A stretch of DNA of 64,000 nt from JAAYCI01 sp031548875 (GTDB lineage Bacteria; Bacillota; Clostridia; Oscillospirales; Ruminococcaceae). Position numbers and translations under genes: made by a program. Below the pieces are notes generated by a model, which was given only the letters and a program-made list of their open reading frames with translations, made no database searches and was not told the origin of the DNA. Every line of letters begins with the position of its first letter. The stretch's first letter is position 1. Below are positions 32,345-41,170 of the stretch, in pieces. The DNA lies in NCBI GenBank assembly GCA_031548875.1, contig JAVBQQ010000004.1:4220-68219 (forward strand). Reading direction: 5' to 3'.

Positions 32345-33174
32345 TGGGGAAGGTACTCGTTATCAACTACGACGTTTGCAACGGCTGCTACAACTGCCAG
32401 GTGGCCTGCAAGGACGAGCATGTGGCGAACGATTGGTCGCCCATTGCAAAGCCCCAGCCCGACGTGGGGCAGTTCTGGAACAAGATCTACGACAACGTGC
32501 GCGGCCAGGTGCCCAAGGTGAAGGTGACCTACGAGCACAGCATCTGCCAGCACTGCGACGACGCGCCCTGCATCAAGGCGTGCAAGTCGCAGGCCATCTA
32601 CAAACGGGACGACGGGATCGTGATCATCGACCCCAATAAGTGCCGGGGCAACAAGGTGTGCATGGAGGCCTGCCCATATGAGAACGTCATCTACTACAAC
32701 GACGACCTGCAGATTGCGCAGAAATGTACCTTCTGCGCTCACCTGCTGGACGACGGTTGGGAAGAGCCCCGCTGCGTGGACGCCTGCCCCACGGGCGCGT
32801 TCACCTTTGGCGACGAGGACGACCCGAAGATCAAAGAGCTGATTGCCAAAGCGGAGACGCTGAAGCCACAGCTGGGTGTGAAGCCCCGGGTGTACTACAT
32901 CGGCCTGCCCAAGCGCTTTATCGCCGGCGCCCTGTTCGACCAGGAGGCCGACGAGTGCACCGAAGGCGTGCAGGTGACCGCCACCAACCTGGACACCGGC
33001 GCCACCCAGACGGCCACGACCGACAACTACGGCGACTTCTGGCTGAACGGCCTTGCGAACGGGAAGTACACGCTGCTGTTTGAAAAAAGCGGCTACCTGA
33101 CGCAGAAGTTTGGCCCGGTGGACGTGACCCAAAAGGACATCAACATCGGCGACGTGGAACTGTGGAAAGCGTGA
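32344..33174 (+). CDS. Fe-S electron-transfer subunit of transhydroxylase-like molybdoenzyme
   Basis: This 276-aa ferredoxin-type subunit pairs with the upstream molybdoenzyme. It has Cys at 12, 15, 18, 22; 68, 71, 76, 80; 100, 106, 110; and 128, 131, 144, 148. One expected Cys of the third group (position 103) is Asn, giving 15 of the 16 needed for four cubanes; as I recall, the Pelobacter small subunit binds three. After about residue 185 comes a transthyretin-like/Cna-B-type beta domain (EGVQVTATNLDTGA, DFWLNGLANGKYTLLFE), a distinctive feature shared with the transhydroxylase small subunit. The 1-nt overlap with the large subunit supports stoichiometric expression. Confidence 0.87.
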   Translation: MGKVLVINYDVCNGCYNCQVACKDEHVANDWSPIAKPQPDVGQFWNKIYDNVRGQVPKVKVTYEHSICQHCDDAPCIKACKSQAIYKRDDGIVIIDPNKCRGNKVCMEACPYENVIYYNDDLQIAQKCTFCAHLLDDGWEEPRCVDACPTGAFTFGDEDDPKIKELIAKAETLKPQLGVKPRVYYIGLPKRFIAGALFDQEADECTEGVQVTATNLDTGATQTATTDNYGDFWLNGLANGKYTLLFEKSGYLTQKFGPVDVTQKDINIGDVELWKA

Positions 33175-33187
33175 AGGAAAACAGCAT

Positions 33188-33226
33188 AACGAAGGGATCC
33201 CCGGCAAAACCGGGGATCCCTTCGTT
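33188..33226. terminator. Terminator between the two molybdenum-enzyme operons
   Basis: Perfect 17-nt arms (33188-33204 and 33210-33226) with a CAAAA loop lie 14 nt after the small-subunit stop. The T-run is short, but the stem is very stable. Confidence 0.8.
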
Positions 33227-33279
33227 TACAGGACATTTCCGCGCGCAAAAAGGTCCTCGTACAAGCGGCGGAAAGTGTG

Positions 33280-33285
33280 TATAAT
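33280..33285 (+). promoter_or_regulatory. Possible -10 element of the Mo-hydroxylase operon
   Basis: A consensus TATAAT lies 91 nt upstream of the ATG at 33376 and just after the preceding terminator. The -35 region 17 nt upstream is weak (TCGTAC), so an activator may be needed. Confidence 0.45.
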
Positions 33286-33375
33286 GAAAATGAAGAATTG
33301 TCTGCCGGGGGCATCCCCAGCGCAGGCAGGGGATAGAGAGATTTTTGCCAGACTATTTTAGGAGGTATCGTAGCG

Positions 33376-36222
33376 ATGTCAACCCAAAAGCATTTCTCGC
33401 GAAGCGCACTGACACTCAATGGAGTGGTGCGGCATGTACTGTACGATGCGGAAACGGACAGCCTGGCGAGTGTGATACGCCGGATGGGGCTGACGGGCAC
33501 GAAGGTGGGTTGCGGCACGGGCGTGTGCGGCGCCTGCTCGGTGATTTTGGAGGGCAAGGTCGTGCGTTCGTGCACGGTAAAGATGAAGAACGTGGCCGAG
33601 TTTTCGAACATCACCACCATCGAGGGCATCGGCACGCCGCAGTACCTGCACCCGCTGCAGCAGGCGTTCATCACCTATGGAGCCGTGCAGTGCGGCTTCT
33701 GTACGCCGGGGTTCATCGTTTCGGCGTACGGGCTTTTGCAGGAGAACGCCGACCCCACGCGGGAAGAGGTACGCGATTGGTTTGAAAAACACCGCAACGT
33801 ATGCCGCTGCACGGGGTACAAGCCCATTGTGGATAGCGTGATGGCGGCGGCTGCGGTGCTGCGGGGCGAAAAGACGATGGAGGACATCACCTTCGCGCTT
33901 CCCGAGGGCGAGGACGTGTACGGCTCGAAGCTGCCGCGCCCCTCCGCGCTGGCCAAGGTGTGCGGCCTGGCCGATTACGGCGACGACGTGGCCCAGCAGA
34001 TGCCCGAAGGCGTGGCCTACCTTGCGCCGGTGATGGGCGGGGTGCCCCACGCGCGCATCAAAGGCATCGATGCAAGCGAAGCGGAAGCGATGCCCGGTGT
34101 GTATAAGGTGCTGACGGCGGCAGATGTGAAGGGCTCGAATGATATCTCCTTCCCGGCCATCGTGCCCCGCCAGAAGGGCCAGGGCGCGCCCAAGTTCCCG
34201 GTGATCTGCGGCGAGAAGGTGAACCGCCGCGGGGATGTTGTGGCGGTGGTGGCGGCCGAGAGCCACGAGCTGGCGCGCGAGGCGGCCAAGAAGGTGAAAC
34301 TGGACCTGGAGATCCTGCCGGCGTACATGAACATCCTTGAGTCTTCGATGCCGGGGGCGATGCAGCTGCACGAAAACGTGCCCAACCAGTATTTGTTCCA
34401 GCCCGCGTACAAGGGCGAGGACACGGCGGAGATCTTTGAAGATGCGGAATTTGTGGCCGAGGGCAGCTTCCACTCGCAGCACGAGCCGCACCTGCCCATC
34501 GAGCCGGACGTGTTCCAGGGCTACTGGGACGAGGACGGCATGTTGGCCATCCAGTGCAAGACGCACGATCTGTACGGCTGCGGGGCGGAGCTTGCCCCCG
34601 CCATCGGCATGGATAAAGATAAAGTACGCATGATCAACAACGTGATCGGCGGCGCGTTCGGCTATACCACCATCTCCAATGTGTTCGCCATCGCGGGCGT
34701 GGCGGTAATGGCGCTGGACATGCCGATCTCGATGACCTTGAGCTATGAAGAGCACCAGCACATGACCGGCAAGCGCTCGGCGTCCTGGTCCAACGGGCGC
34801 ATCGCGGTGGATGGGGCAGGGATGATCCAGGGCGTGGAGTTCGACGTGGCGCTGGACCACGGGGCCTACGCCGGCACCGCGTCCATCATCTTCGGCAACC
34901 TTGTGTCGGTGCCCTTCCAGGGATACAACATCCCCAACGTGAAGCTGCTGGCACGGGCGGGCACATCCAACCACAACTATACCTGCGCCTACCGCGGCTT
35001 TGGCGGCCCACAGATCTACACCACAAGCGAATCTTTGGTGGACATGGGCGCCGAGGCCGCCGGGTTGGACGCATGGGAGTTCCGGTACAAGAACGCTGCC
35101 CGCCCGGGGGACCTGACGATCAACAGCCGGCCGTACCCCTATTACACGTACCCGGCGCTGTTGGAGGCCATCAAGCCGCCTTCCGACGCGTACAAGGCGG
35201 AGGCGGAGGCCGGGACGGCCGAGGGCAGGCAGATGGGCGTGGGCCTTGCCATGGGCGGTTTCAACGTGGGCAAGGGCTTTGTGGACCACTGCGAGGACGC
35301 GCTGGAGCTGCTGCCCAGCGGGGATATCGCCGTGTACAACACCTGGCAGGATATCGGCCAGGGGGCGGACATCGGCACGCTGACGCACGTGTTAAAGGCG
35401 CTGGAGCCGCTGGATATTAAACCCCACCAGGTGCGGCAGGTGGTGAACGATACGAAGAAAGCGCCGGATTCCGGCCTTTCGGCGGCCAGCCGCAGCCACT
35501 TCATGAACGGGCGGGCGATTCTGGATGCAGCGCGGCAGCTGTTGGGCGCCATGCGCAAGGATGATGGCAGCTACCGCAGCTACGACGAGATGGCGGCCGA
35601 GGGCATCCCCACCTACTACATGGGGCATGTGGATGAGATGAACGAGGGGTATTCCCACTGCCAGGACCCCAACACCGGCGAGGGCAACCGGTTTGCACAG
35701 TACATGTACGGCGTGAACTGCGCGCTGGTGGAGGTGGATGTGGCCACCGGCAAGACGAAGGTGCTGCGGTTCACCTCGGCTGTGGACGTGGGCGTGGTGG
35801 GCAACCGGCTGGCGGTGGAGGGGCAAGGCTATGGCGGCCTCTCGCACAGCATCGGGTTTGCCCTGCAGGAGGACTACGACGGCACGGACAAGTCCGGCAA
35901 CATGGCCGCCTGCGGCATCCCGTCCATCGCGGTGATCCCGGACGACATCAACCTGATCTTCTACGAGGAGAACCCGCGCGTGAACGGCCCGCACGGCTCT
36001 TCGGGCTGTGCGGAGGTTTTCCAGTGCTCCAACCACATGGCGGTCATCAACGCCATCAACAACGCCTGCGGCGTACGCATCTACGACCTGCCAGCAACGC
36101 CCGCCAAGGTGAAGGAGGGCCTCGAGAAGAAGAAGCGGGGCGAGAGCCTGACGCCGCCCAAGTACTTCTTGGGGTCCGACTTTGAGGACGAGCTGGAGGA
36201 TATCCGCAACAATCCCATTTAA
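33376..36222 (+). CDS. Aldehyde-oxidoreductase-type molybdenum hydroxylase (Mop/xanthine-oxidase family)
   Basis: This 948-aa single-chain enzyme is arranged like Desulfovibrio aldehyde oxidoreductase. It has a plant-type [2Fe-2S] domain (C46, C51, C54, C66), a second helical [2Fe-2S] domain (C106, C109, C143, C145), then the two molybdopterin domains, with no FAD domain. The Mo-active-site base is probably E880 (SSGCAEVFQ). Substrate-channel and cofactor segments include GGAFGYTTIS and TCAYRGFGGPQ. Such enzymes hydroxylate aldehydes, purines or N-heterocycles using water. The start is ATG with GGAGG 10 nt upstream. It heads a same-strand island of accessory genes ending in XdhC, suggesting that it needs a specialised maturation. 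Confidence 0.9.
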   Translation: MSTQKHFSRSALTLNGVVRHVLYDAETDSLASVIRRMGLTGTKVGCGTGVCGACSVILEGKVVRSCTVKMKNVAEFSNITTIEGIGTPQYLHPLQQAFITYGAVQCGFCTPGFIVSAYGLLQENADPTREEVRDWFEKHRNVCRCTGYKPIVDSVMAAAAVLRGEKTMEDITFALPEGEDVYGSKLPRPSALAKVCGLADYGDDVAQQMPEGVAYLAPVMGGVPHARIKGIDASEAEAMPGVYKVLTAADVKGSNDISFPAIVPRQKGQGAPKFPVICGEKVNRRGDVVAVVAAESHELAREAAKKVKLDLEILPAYMNILESSMPGAMQLHENVPNQYLFQPAYKGEDTAEIFEDAEFVAEGSFHSQHEPHLPIEPDVFQGYWDEDGMLAIQCKTHDLYGCGAELAPAIGMDKDKVRMINNVIGGAFGYTTISNVFAIAGVAVMALDMPISMTLSYEEHQHMTGKRSASWSNGRIAVDGAGMIQGVEFDVALDHGAYAGTASIIFGNLVSVPFQGYNIPNVKLLARAGTSNHNYTCAYRGFGGPQIYTTSESLVDMGAEAAGLDAWEFRYKNAARPGDLTINSRPYPYYTYPALLEAIKPPSDAYKAEAEAGTAEGRQMGVGLAMGGFNVGKGFVDHCEDALELLPSGDIAVYNTWQDIGQGADIGTLTHVLKALEPLDIKPHQVRQVVNDTKKAPDSGLSAASRSHFMNGRAILDAARQLLGAMRKDDGSYRSYDEMAAEGIPTYYMGHVDEMNEGYSHCQDPNTGEGNRFAQYMYGVNCALVEVDVATGKTKVLRFTSAVDVGVVGNRLAVEGQGYGGLSHSIGFALQEDYDGTDKSGNMAACGIPSIAVIPDDINLIFYEENPRVNGPHGSSGCAEVFQCSNHMAVINAINNACGVRIYDLPATPAKVKEGLEKKKRGESLTPPKYFLGSDFEDELEDIRNNPI

Positions 36223-36672
36223 TTAAAATATGGTACAATTTGCATAGACGAATAAGAATCGAACTTTTTGGGTGCCATCATGTTCGACACAAGCGGCCGG
36301 TGTTCCTTTGCGTGGAACTGTCGTTGCTCCCGGGAGTTTATACGAAATGTGAACTCCCGAGCCGGCGCTACGGAATACCGCCCGCTTGCATCGGACAGAT
36401 GACCTTGGTTTTGGCTTTGGATGCACACACCTGAGTGAAAAACTTGGGTTATCAATTGGTGCTGCCGCCCGGCGTGAGTGGATGGCGCTTCGCAGCGCAG
36501 TTCGCGCTGGAGCAGCAACGGCTCTGCGCGGAGGAGCGCCATCTGCTTACGCTGGGCAATCATCCGGGGTTCACATCCCTTTGCCTTGTGCGTAAAGAGC
36601 GAATCCAAACCTGGGCACGATATCAGATTTGGATTCGAATTTCATTCACCCAGATAAAAGGGAGGTGCGCAC
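36223..36672. other. Long intergenic stretch with a hairpin and a weak ORF
   Basis: The gap between the Mo-hydroxylase and the next gene is 450 bases, unusual in this tightly packed island. It contains a perfect 8-nt hairpin (36331-36338 with 36352-36359) and a plus-strand reading frame from a GTG at 36435 with protein-like composition (PPGVSGWRFAAQFALEQQ) but no ribosome site. It may be a structured leader, a decayed gene or a second promoter region. I cannot match it to a known riboswitch. Confidence 0.35.
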
Positions 36673-38967
36673 ATGGAGAGGGAAAAGGCATTTTCCTACA
36701 CGGCCAGCTGCATTGCCGGCCAACCGCCCTCCTGCGTGTACGCCTGCCCTTTTCATTTGGATCTGCGCTCGTTCTTAAAAAAAGCAGCCAAGGGCCGGTG
36801 GGATGCCGCTTACAAAGAGCTGCGCACGTCGGTTTTGTTTCCGGAGGTGGTGGCCGCGCTGTGCACCCGCCCCTGCGAAGGGGTCTGTCAGCGCCGGACG
36901 GTGCTGGGGGACGACCCGCTGGCCATGGGTCTTATGGAGCGCGCTTGCATTGCAAACGCCGGGCGCAAGGAGGCCATCTCGTACGCCATCCCGCCTAAAG
37001 AAGAAAAAGTGGCGGTGGTGGGTGCAGGCCCTGCCGGCCTGAGCGCCGCCCTGCTGCTTGGGCAGAAGAAGGTTTCTGTATCGGTGTTTGAAAAAGCCGG
37101 GGGCTGGGGCGGCTCTTTGCGGGCGCACCCAGACTTTGCGGCGTTCGAAGAGGAGTTTGCTTCCGCTTTTGCCGCGGTGGAGGTGGACTTCCACTACGGT
37201 GCCGAGGTGCGCGCGCTTGCCGAGCTTGCCGCATATGACGCCGTGCTGCTGGCCACCGGCAGGGGAGGGGAGACATTCGGCCTGCTGCCGGGCTGGGACG
37301 AGACGCTCTTTTCCACGAACGACCCACGCGTCTACCTGTGCGGGGAGATGACCGGCGTTTCGTTGGTGGAGGGCATGGCGCAGGCGATTGGCGCCGTGCG
37401 CAGCATCGAAGCATACCTGCAGGCGGGCAGCACCAGTTTTGCCGCCGCACAGCAGCAATGGGACGCGGCCCATTGCACGCGCTTTGTGCCCCATCCGGGC
37501 AAAGTGAGCGAGCCCGGCGTGCGCCCCGCGGGTGAAGCATATGCCCCGGAGGAAGCACAGGCCGAGGCCGCCCGCTGTATGCAGTGCGACTGCGACGCCT
37601 GCATGCAGGCGTGCGAACTGCTGGTGAACTACAAGAAAAAGCCGCCGCGCTTGGGCAACGACGTGTTCATGGACAGCCAGGGCCGCAACTCGGTGAGCAG
37701 CGCGAACATCACCCGCCAAACATGGAGCTGCAACCTGTGCGGCCGGTGCGGCAACAAATGCCACCTAGGGGTGGACGTGCGCGGGCTGTTCCAGCTCTCC
37801 CGGGCGGACCGGGTGCAGAGCGGGTACTACCCGCCCGCCCTGCACGACTATTGGCTGCGGGAGATGGCCTTCCACGCCGGGGTGGGCAGCATTGCCGCCA
37901 CAAAGGATGGAGCGGACAGCTGCACATATGCGTTTTTTTCCGGCTGTGCGCTGGGGGATGTGAACCCCGCGCATGTACAGCAGGCTTATGCGGTTTTGCG
38001 CGAAAAGATTGATGCCGGACTGCTCTTGAACTGCTGCGGCGCACCCGCCTGGTGGGCGGGGGAGGATGCCGTTTTTGAGGCGCATCTGGCGGCGCTACAG
38101 GCGCTGTGGGAGGGGCTGGGACGGCCGACGCTGGTGGTGGCCTGCGCTACCTGCCTGCGGATGCTGGGCACATTCCTGCCTGAGATACCGCTGGTTTCGT
38201 TGTATGAAGTGCTGGCCGAACACGCGCCTGCCGGCGGAGCTTCGCCGCTGTTTGCACATGCCGCCCTGTTCGACCCCTGCGCCGCCTGGGGGCAGGACGG
38301 GATGAGGGCCAGTGTGCGCAAGCTGTGCGCCGATGGAGGGGTGACGCTGAGCGACTACGACAGTGACGGCCAGTGCTGCGGCTTTGGCGGCCATATGCAG
38401 CTGGCGGATCCCGCGCTGTATGATGAGATCACCCACGCGCGCATCGCGGAGACAGACGCGCCGTTCATCGTGTACTGCGCCAACTGCAGGAACGTGTTCA
38501 GCGCGGCGGACAAGCCCTGTGCGCACGTGCTGGACGTGGTGTTCGGGCTATTGGATGAAAATGCGCCGGGAGACGCACCGGCCGCAACCGTGCCCACACT
38601 GGACGAGAAGCGCAGGAACAGCCTGCAACTGAAAAAGGAACTGATGCGCATGTATTGGGGAGAGGATTTTTCGCCCGAGGCCGCGCCCTGGGAGGCTTTA
38701 CGGGTCTGCCTTGCGCCCGGGGTGGCGGAGAAGATGGAAAAGCGGCTCGTCACGCTGGAAGACGTGCGAGAGACGATCTGGCGTGCGCGTGAGGCGGGCG
38801 AGGGCTTTTGCAACGCGGACGGGGAGATCTTGTGCAGCCTGCCGGGGCAAAACGTGACCTACTGGGTGCTGTACAGCATGCAGCGGGAGCCGGACGGGGG
38901 CGAATGCGCCCATGTGGCCGACGTGTATTCCCACCGCATGCGCCCGCGCGAGCAGGCGGACGTTTGA
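36673..38967 (+). CDS. Multidomain flavin/Fe-S oxidoreductase (GltD-like plus HdrBC-like modules)
   Basis: This 764-aa protein combines several electron-transfer units. An N-terminal Cys-rich region of the glutamate-synthase small-subunit type (CVYACPFHLD, LCTRPCEGVCQRR) is followed by an FAD-binding fold (VAVVGAGPAGLSAALL), two Cys clusters of the HdrC/ferredoxin type (CMQCDCDACMQAC and CNLCGRCGNKCHLG), and CCG-type motifs of HdrB-like proteins (NCCGAPAWW, CCGFGGHM). A roughly 110-aa C-terminal tail is unfamiliar. It corresponds to what I recall as DVU_1558, next to the aldehyde oxidoreductase in Desulfovibrio. It probably carries electrons between the Mo enzyme and NAD(P)H or a disulfide. 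The start is ATG with GGGAGG upstream. Confidence 0.8.
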   Translation: MEREKAFSYTASCIAGQPPSCVYACPFHLDLRSFLKKAAKGRWDAAYKELRTSVLFPEVVAALCTRPCEGVCQRRTVLGDDPLAMGLMERACIANAGRKEAISYAIPPKEEKVAVVGAGPAGLSAALLLGQKKVSVSVFEKAGGWGGSLRAHPDFAAFEEEFASAFAAVEVDFHYGAEVRALAELAAYDAVLLATGRGGETFGLLPGWDETLFSTNDPRVYLCGEMTGVSLVEGMAQAIGAVRSIEAYLQAGSTSFAAAQQQWDAAHCTRFVPHPGKVSEPGVRPAGEAYAPEEAQAEAARCMQCDCDACMQACELLVNYKKKPPRLGNDVFMDSQGRNSVSSANITRQTWSCNLCGRCGNKCHLGVDVRGLFQLSRADRVQSGYYPPALHDYWLREMAFHAGVGSIAATKDGADSCTYAFFSGCALGDVNPAHVQQAYAVLREKIDAGLLLNCCGAPAWWAGEDAVFEAHLAALQALWEGLGRPTLVVACATCLRMLGTFLPEIPLVSLYEVLAEHAPAGGASPLFAHAALFDPCAAWGQDGMRASVRKLCADGGVTLSDYDSDGQCCGFGGHMQLADPALYDEITHARIAETDAPFIVYCANCRNVFSAADKPCAHVLDVVFGLLDENAPGDAPAATVPTLDEKRRNSLQLKKELMRMYWGEDFSPEAAPWEALRVCLAPGVAEKMEKRLVTLEDVRETIWRAREAGEGFCNADGEILCSLPGQNVTYWVLYSMQREPDGGECAHVADVYSHRMRPREQADV

Positions 38968-38987
38968 TGGACGGGAGAGGGGACGCG

Positions 38988-39182
38988 ATGGAAAAGAATG
39001 AAAACTGGACCTGCCTGTGCTGCGGCAAGCCCCTTGTGCTGGACAAGGTGGTGTTTGAATACCTGGGGCACAGCGTCTCGCAGGACCTGTACAAGTGCCC
39101 GCAGTGCGGCAAGGTGTTGATACCGGGCGAACTGGCCGAGGGCAGGATGGCCGAAGTGGAAACAATGCTGGAAGACAAATGA
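38988..39182 (+). CDS. Small zinc-ribbon-like redox protein (DVU_1557-like)
   Basis: This 64-aa protein has two Cys pairs (CLCCGKPL near the start and CPQCGKVLIPGELAEGRM in the middle), giving a rubredoxin/zinc-ribbon-like fold. ATG 38988 has GGAGAGG upstream. The gene lies 20 nt after the large oxidoreductase and before the C_GCAxxG gene. Its place and motif fit the DVU_1557 family redox protein that I remember from Mo-hydroxylase islands. It probably binds Zn or Fe and shuttles electrons or sulfur; the exact role is not known. Confidence 0.75.
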   Translation: MEKNENWTCLCCGKPLVLDKVVFEYLGHSVSQDLYKCPQCGKVLIPGELAEGRMAEVETMLEDK

Positions 39183-39269
39183 GAAACAGGCCGACGGGCA
39201 TGCCCCGGTATGCATCCGTGTTGAACTGTGAAAAAGACGTATGACACCCTTGAGCATGAGGTGATGACG

Positions 39270-39692
39270 ATGGCAGGCAAGGAAGAGATGGCGGCCCAAA
39301 TTTTCGAGAGCCGCGTGAATTGCGCGCAGGCCGTTTTGGGCGCTTTTGGCGAGGACTACGGCCTGGCGCCCGAGATGGCTTTGCGTGTGGCCTGCGGGTT
39401 TGCCGCCGGCATACGCAGTGCCAACGTATGTGGCGCCGCCTGTGGCGGCGTGATGGTGGTGGGACTGAAACACGGGCTGGACAAAGAAACCTGCAACAGC
39501 GAGACGGACGCGTTCTTGCAGGCGTTTGCGCAGCGCGCCGGTGGCGGCAGCATCCTCTGCCGCGAGATACTGGGCTGTGATGTCATGACGCCCGAGGGAC
39601 GGGCCGATGCCATGGCCAGGAACGCGTTCGGCACCACCTGCCTGGGCGCTGTGAAGACTGCGGTAGAGATCCTGGAAGACAGCGGATATTGA
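39270..39692 (+). CDS. C_GCAxxG_C_C family protein (DVU_1555-like)
   Basis: This 140-aa protein has the family pattern of widely spaced conserved Cys: NCAQAVL near residue 20, VCGAACGGVMVVG (the C-G-x-x-C-G core), then LCREILGCD and TCLGAV. Proteins of this family are redox or metal-binding and often sit next to transporters, molybdoenzymes or radical SAM genes. I chose ATG 39270 because GAGGTG lies 6 nt upstream; a GTG 42 nt earlier gives a longer, less typical N-terminus. It lies between the small redox protein and the TrsS-like radical SAM gene, as in the Desulfovibrio island I recall. Confidence 0.82.
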   Translation: MAGKEEMAAQIFESRVNCAQAVLGAFGEDYGLAPEMALRVACGFAAGIRSANVCGAACGGVMVVGLKHGLDKETCNSETDAFLQAFAQRAGGGSILCREILGCDVMTPEGRADAMARNAFGTTCLGAVKTAVEILEDSGY

Positions 39693-39778
39693 GCGCCGGT
39701 TCCATCTGGCGGAGACTTCCGCAGGCGGCCGGATGCCGAGAGGACAGGATATCGATTTGCCCGGAAAAGGAGAACGCA

Positions 39779-41170
39779 TTGAAAACACGGGACAAAACGA
39801 AATCGGAACAAACGGGGCGGGTGCTTTGCGAGACGGGCAGCATCTGCCCCGAATGCCTGCGGCGGCTGGACGCGAAACGGGTGGAACGGGACGGGGACAT
39901 CTACCTTGAGAAGACCTGCCCCACGCACGGCGCCTTTCGCACGGTGGTGTGGCGTGGGGCGGAGAGTTATGCGCCTTGGGTGGGCGGCTTTGGGCCGGAG
40001 GCACAGGCGTCCCAACTGCGGGCGGACTGCCCTTACGGCTGCGGCATTTGCGAGGGACACGGGCAGTCCACCTGTTGCGTGCTGCTGGAGGTGACCGACA
40101 GGTGCGACCTGGGTTGCGTGTTCTGCTATGCGGGCGGAGGCAGGAATGCGCCGGATCCACCGTTGGATGCGCTTTTGAGCCGCTTGGATGCTTTTGACGG
40201 GGAGGAGCATAAGCCGTTTGTCTACCTCACCGGCGGCGAGCCAGCCCTGCGCGACGACCTGCCCGCGCTGGTGGCCGGTATACGGGCGCTGGGCTTCCCC
40301 CATGTGCAGCTGAACACGAACGGCCGCCGCCTGGCCGCTGACCCGGCTTTCGCCCGAACATTGGCCGACGCGGGGCTCTCCTTCGTCTTTTTGCAGTTTG
40401 ACGGGACGACGGATGAGATCTACCGCGAGATACGCGGGCAGGCCTTGTTGGACGAAAAACGGCGGGCGATCGAAAACTGCGATGCCGCCCTGTTGGGTGT
40501 CACGTTGGTGCCCACGCTGATACCCGGCGTGAATGTGGAAAATATCGGGGATATCATACGCTTTGGTATCGAACATTCGCCGGCGGTGCGGGGCGTGCAT
40601 TTCCAGCCGGTCACCTATCTTGGACGGTATGCCGGCGAAGGCGCCCGCCCGCCCGATGCCGCCCGGGTGACGCTGCCCGAAGTGGTGCGGGCCATACACG
40701 AACAGATGGATGGTCTTGTGGAGGAGGGGGACATCGTGCCCTCGAGTTGCGACCACCCGCTGTGCGGCTTCCACGGGGACTTTATGGTGCTGCCCGACCG
40801 CACGCTGGAAGCCCTGACGCCAAAGCGCCCGGCTGAAGCCGCCTGCTGCTGCGCCGCGCCGACGGACGTTGAAAAGAACCGCAATTTTGTGGCGCGCCGA
40901 TGGAAGCGCAGCGAGGACACCTGCTGCGCTACAGTGGACGCCGTCGCTGATCCCACCACGCTGGACGGCTTTTTGCAGCGGATGAAGACGCACGGCTTTA
41001 CGATTACGGGCATGGCGTTCCAGGATGCATACACGCTGGACCTTGCACGCCTTGGGGCGTGCAGCCTGCACGTGGTGGGCGAGGATGGCGGGGTGGCGCC
41101 CTTTTGCGCCTATTACATGACAGACGCGAATGGAGCAAGGCTTTTTGAGAGACGAGAGGAACTGCGCTGA
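39779..41170 (+). CDS. trsS: Radical SAM protein TrsS-like (Cys form)
   Basis: This 463-aa radical SAM protein has the cluster motif CDLGCVFC (C109, C113, C116) and is preceded by an extra Cys-rich N-terminus (C23/C26 in SICPEC, C47 in CPTHG, C84/C88/C91 in CPYGCGIC). A GGEPALRDDL motif follows. The C-terminal part has more Cys (ACCCAAPT, DTCCATVD). The fold and N-terminal CPxC...CPxHG pattern match what NCBI calls radical SAM (seleno)protein TrsS; here the reading frame is open with Cys, not selenocysteine. The start is TTG 39779 with AAAGGAG 6-7 nt upstream. It probably modifies a cofactor or peptide needed by the neighbouring Mo-hydroxylase, which is inference. Confidence 0.78.
   Translation: MKTRDKTKSEQTGRVLCETGSICPECLRRLDAKRVERDGDIYLEKTCPTHGAFRTVVWRGAESYAPWVGGFGPEAQASQLRADCPYGCGICEGHGQSTCCVLLEVTDRCDLGCVFCYAGGGRNAPDPPLDALLSRLDAFDGEEHKPFVYLTGGEPALRDDLPALVAGIRALGFPHVQLNTNGRRLAADPAFARTLADAGLSFVFLQFDGTTDEIYREIRGQALLDEKRRAIENCDAALLGVTLVPTLIPGVNVENIGDIIRFGIEHSPAVRGVHFQPVTYLGRYAGEGARPPDAARVTLPEVVRAIHEQMDGLVEEGDIVPSSCDHPLCGFHGDFMVLPDRTLEALTPKRPAEAACCCAAPTDVEKNRNFVARRWKRSEDTCCATVDAVADPTTLDGFLQRMKTHGFTITGMAFQDAYTLDLARLGACSLHVVGEDGGVAPFCAYYMTDANGARLFERREELR

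Noticed and set aside
29720..33174. A complete phloroglucinol degradation pathway
   Set aside because: The transhydroxylase-like genes are present, but I see no phloroglucinol reductase or cyclohydrolase with confidence, and the SDRs lie in a sugar-type operon 12 kb or more away.
33226..33376. Molybdenum-cofactor riboswitch ahead of the Mo-hydroxylase
   Set aside because: The leader has a short stem (around CTGCC...GGCAG) but I could not recognise the conserved Moco-motif segments.
33379..35388. Minus-strand frame of about 669 codons opposite the Mo-hydroxylase
   Set aside because: It has an antisense shadow composition (Arg/His/Leu), no ribosome site and no recognisable motif, while the plus strand carries all Fe-S and Mo motifs.
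36435..36672. Gene starting at GTG 36435 before the flavin/Fe-S oxidoreductase
   Set aside because: It has no ribosome site, no recognisable domain, and the frame continues out of register into the following gene. It is kept only as a note on the gap.
39779..41170. Possible selenocysteine in the TrsS-like protein
   Set aside because: The family can contain selenocysteine, but the frame is open throughout and the expected positions are ordinary Cys codons.
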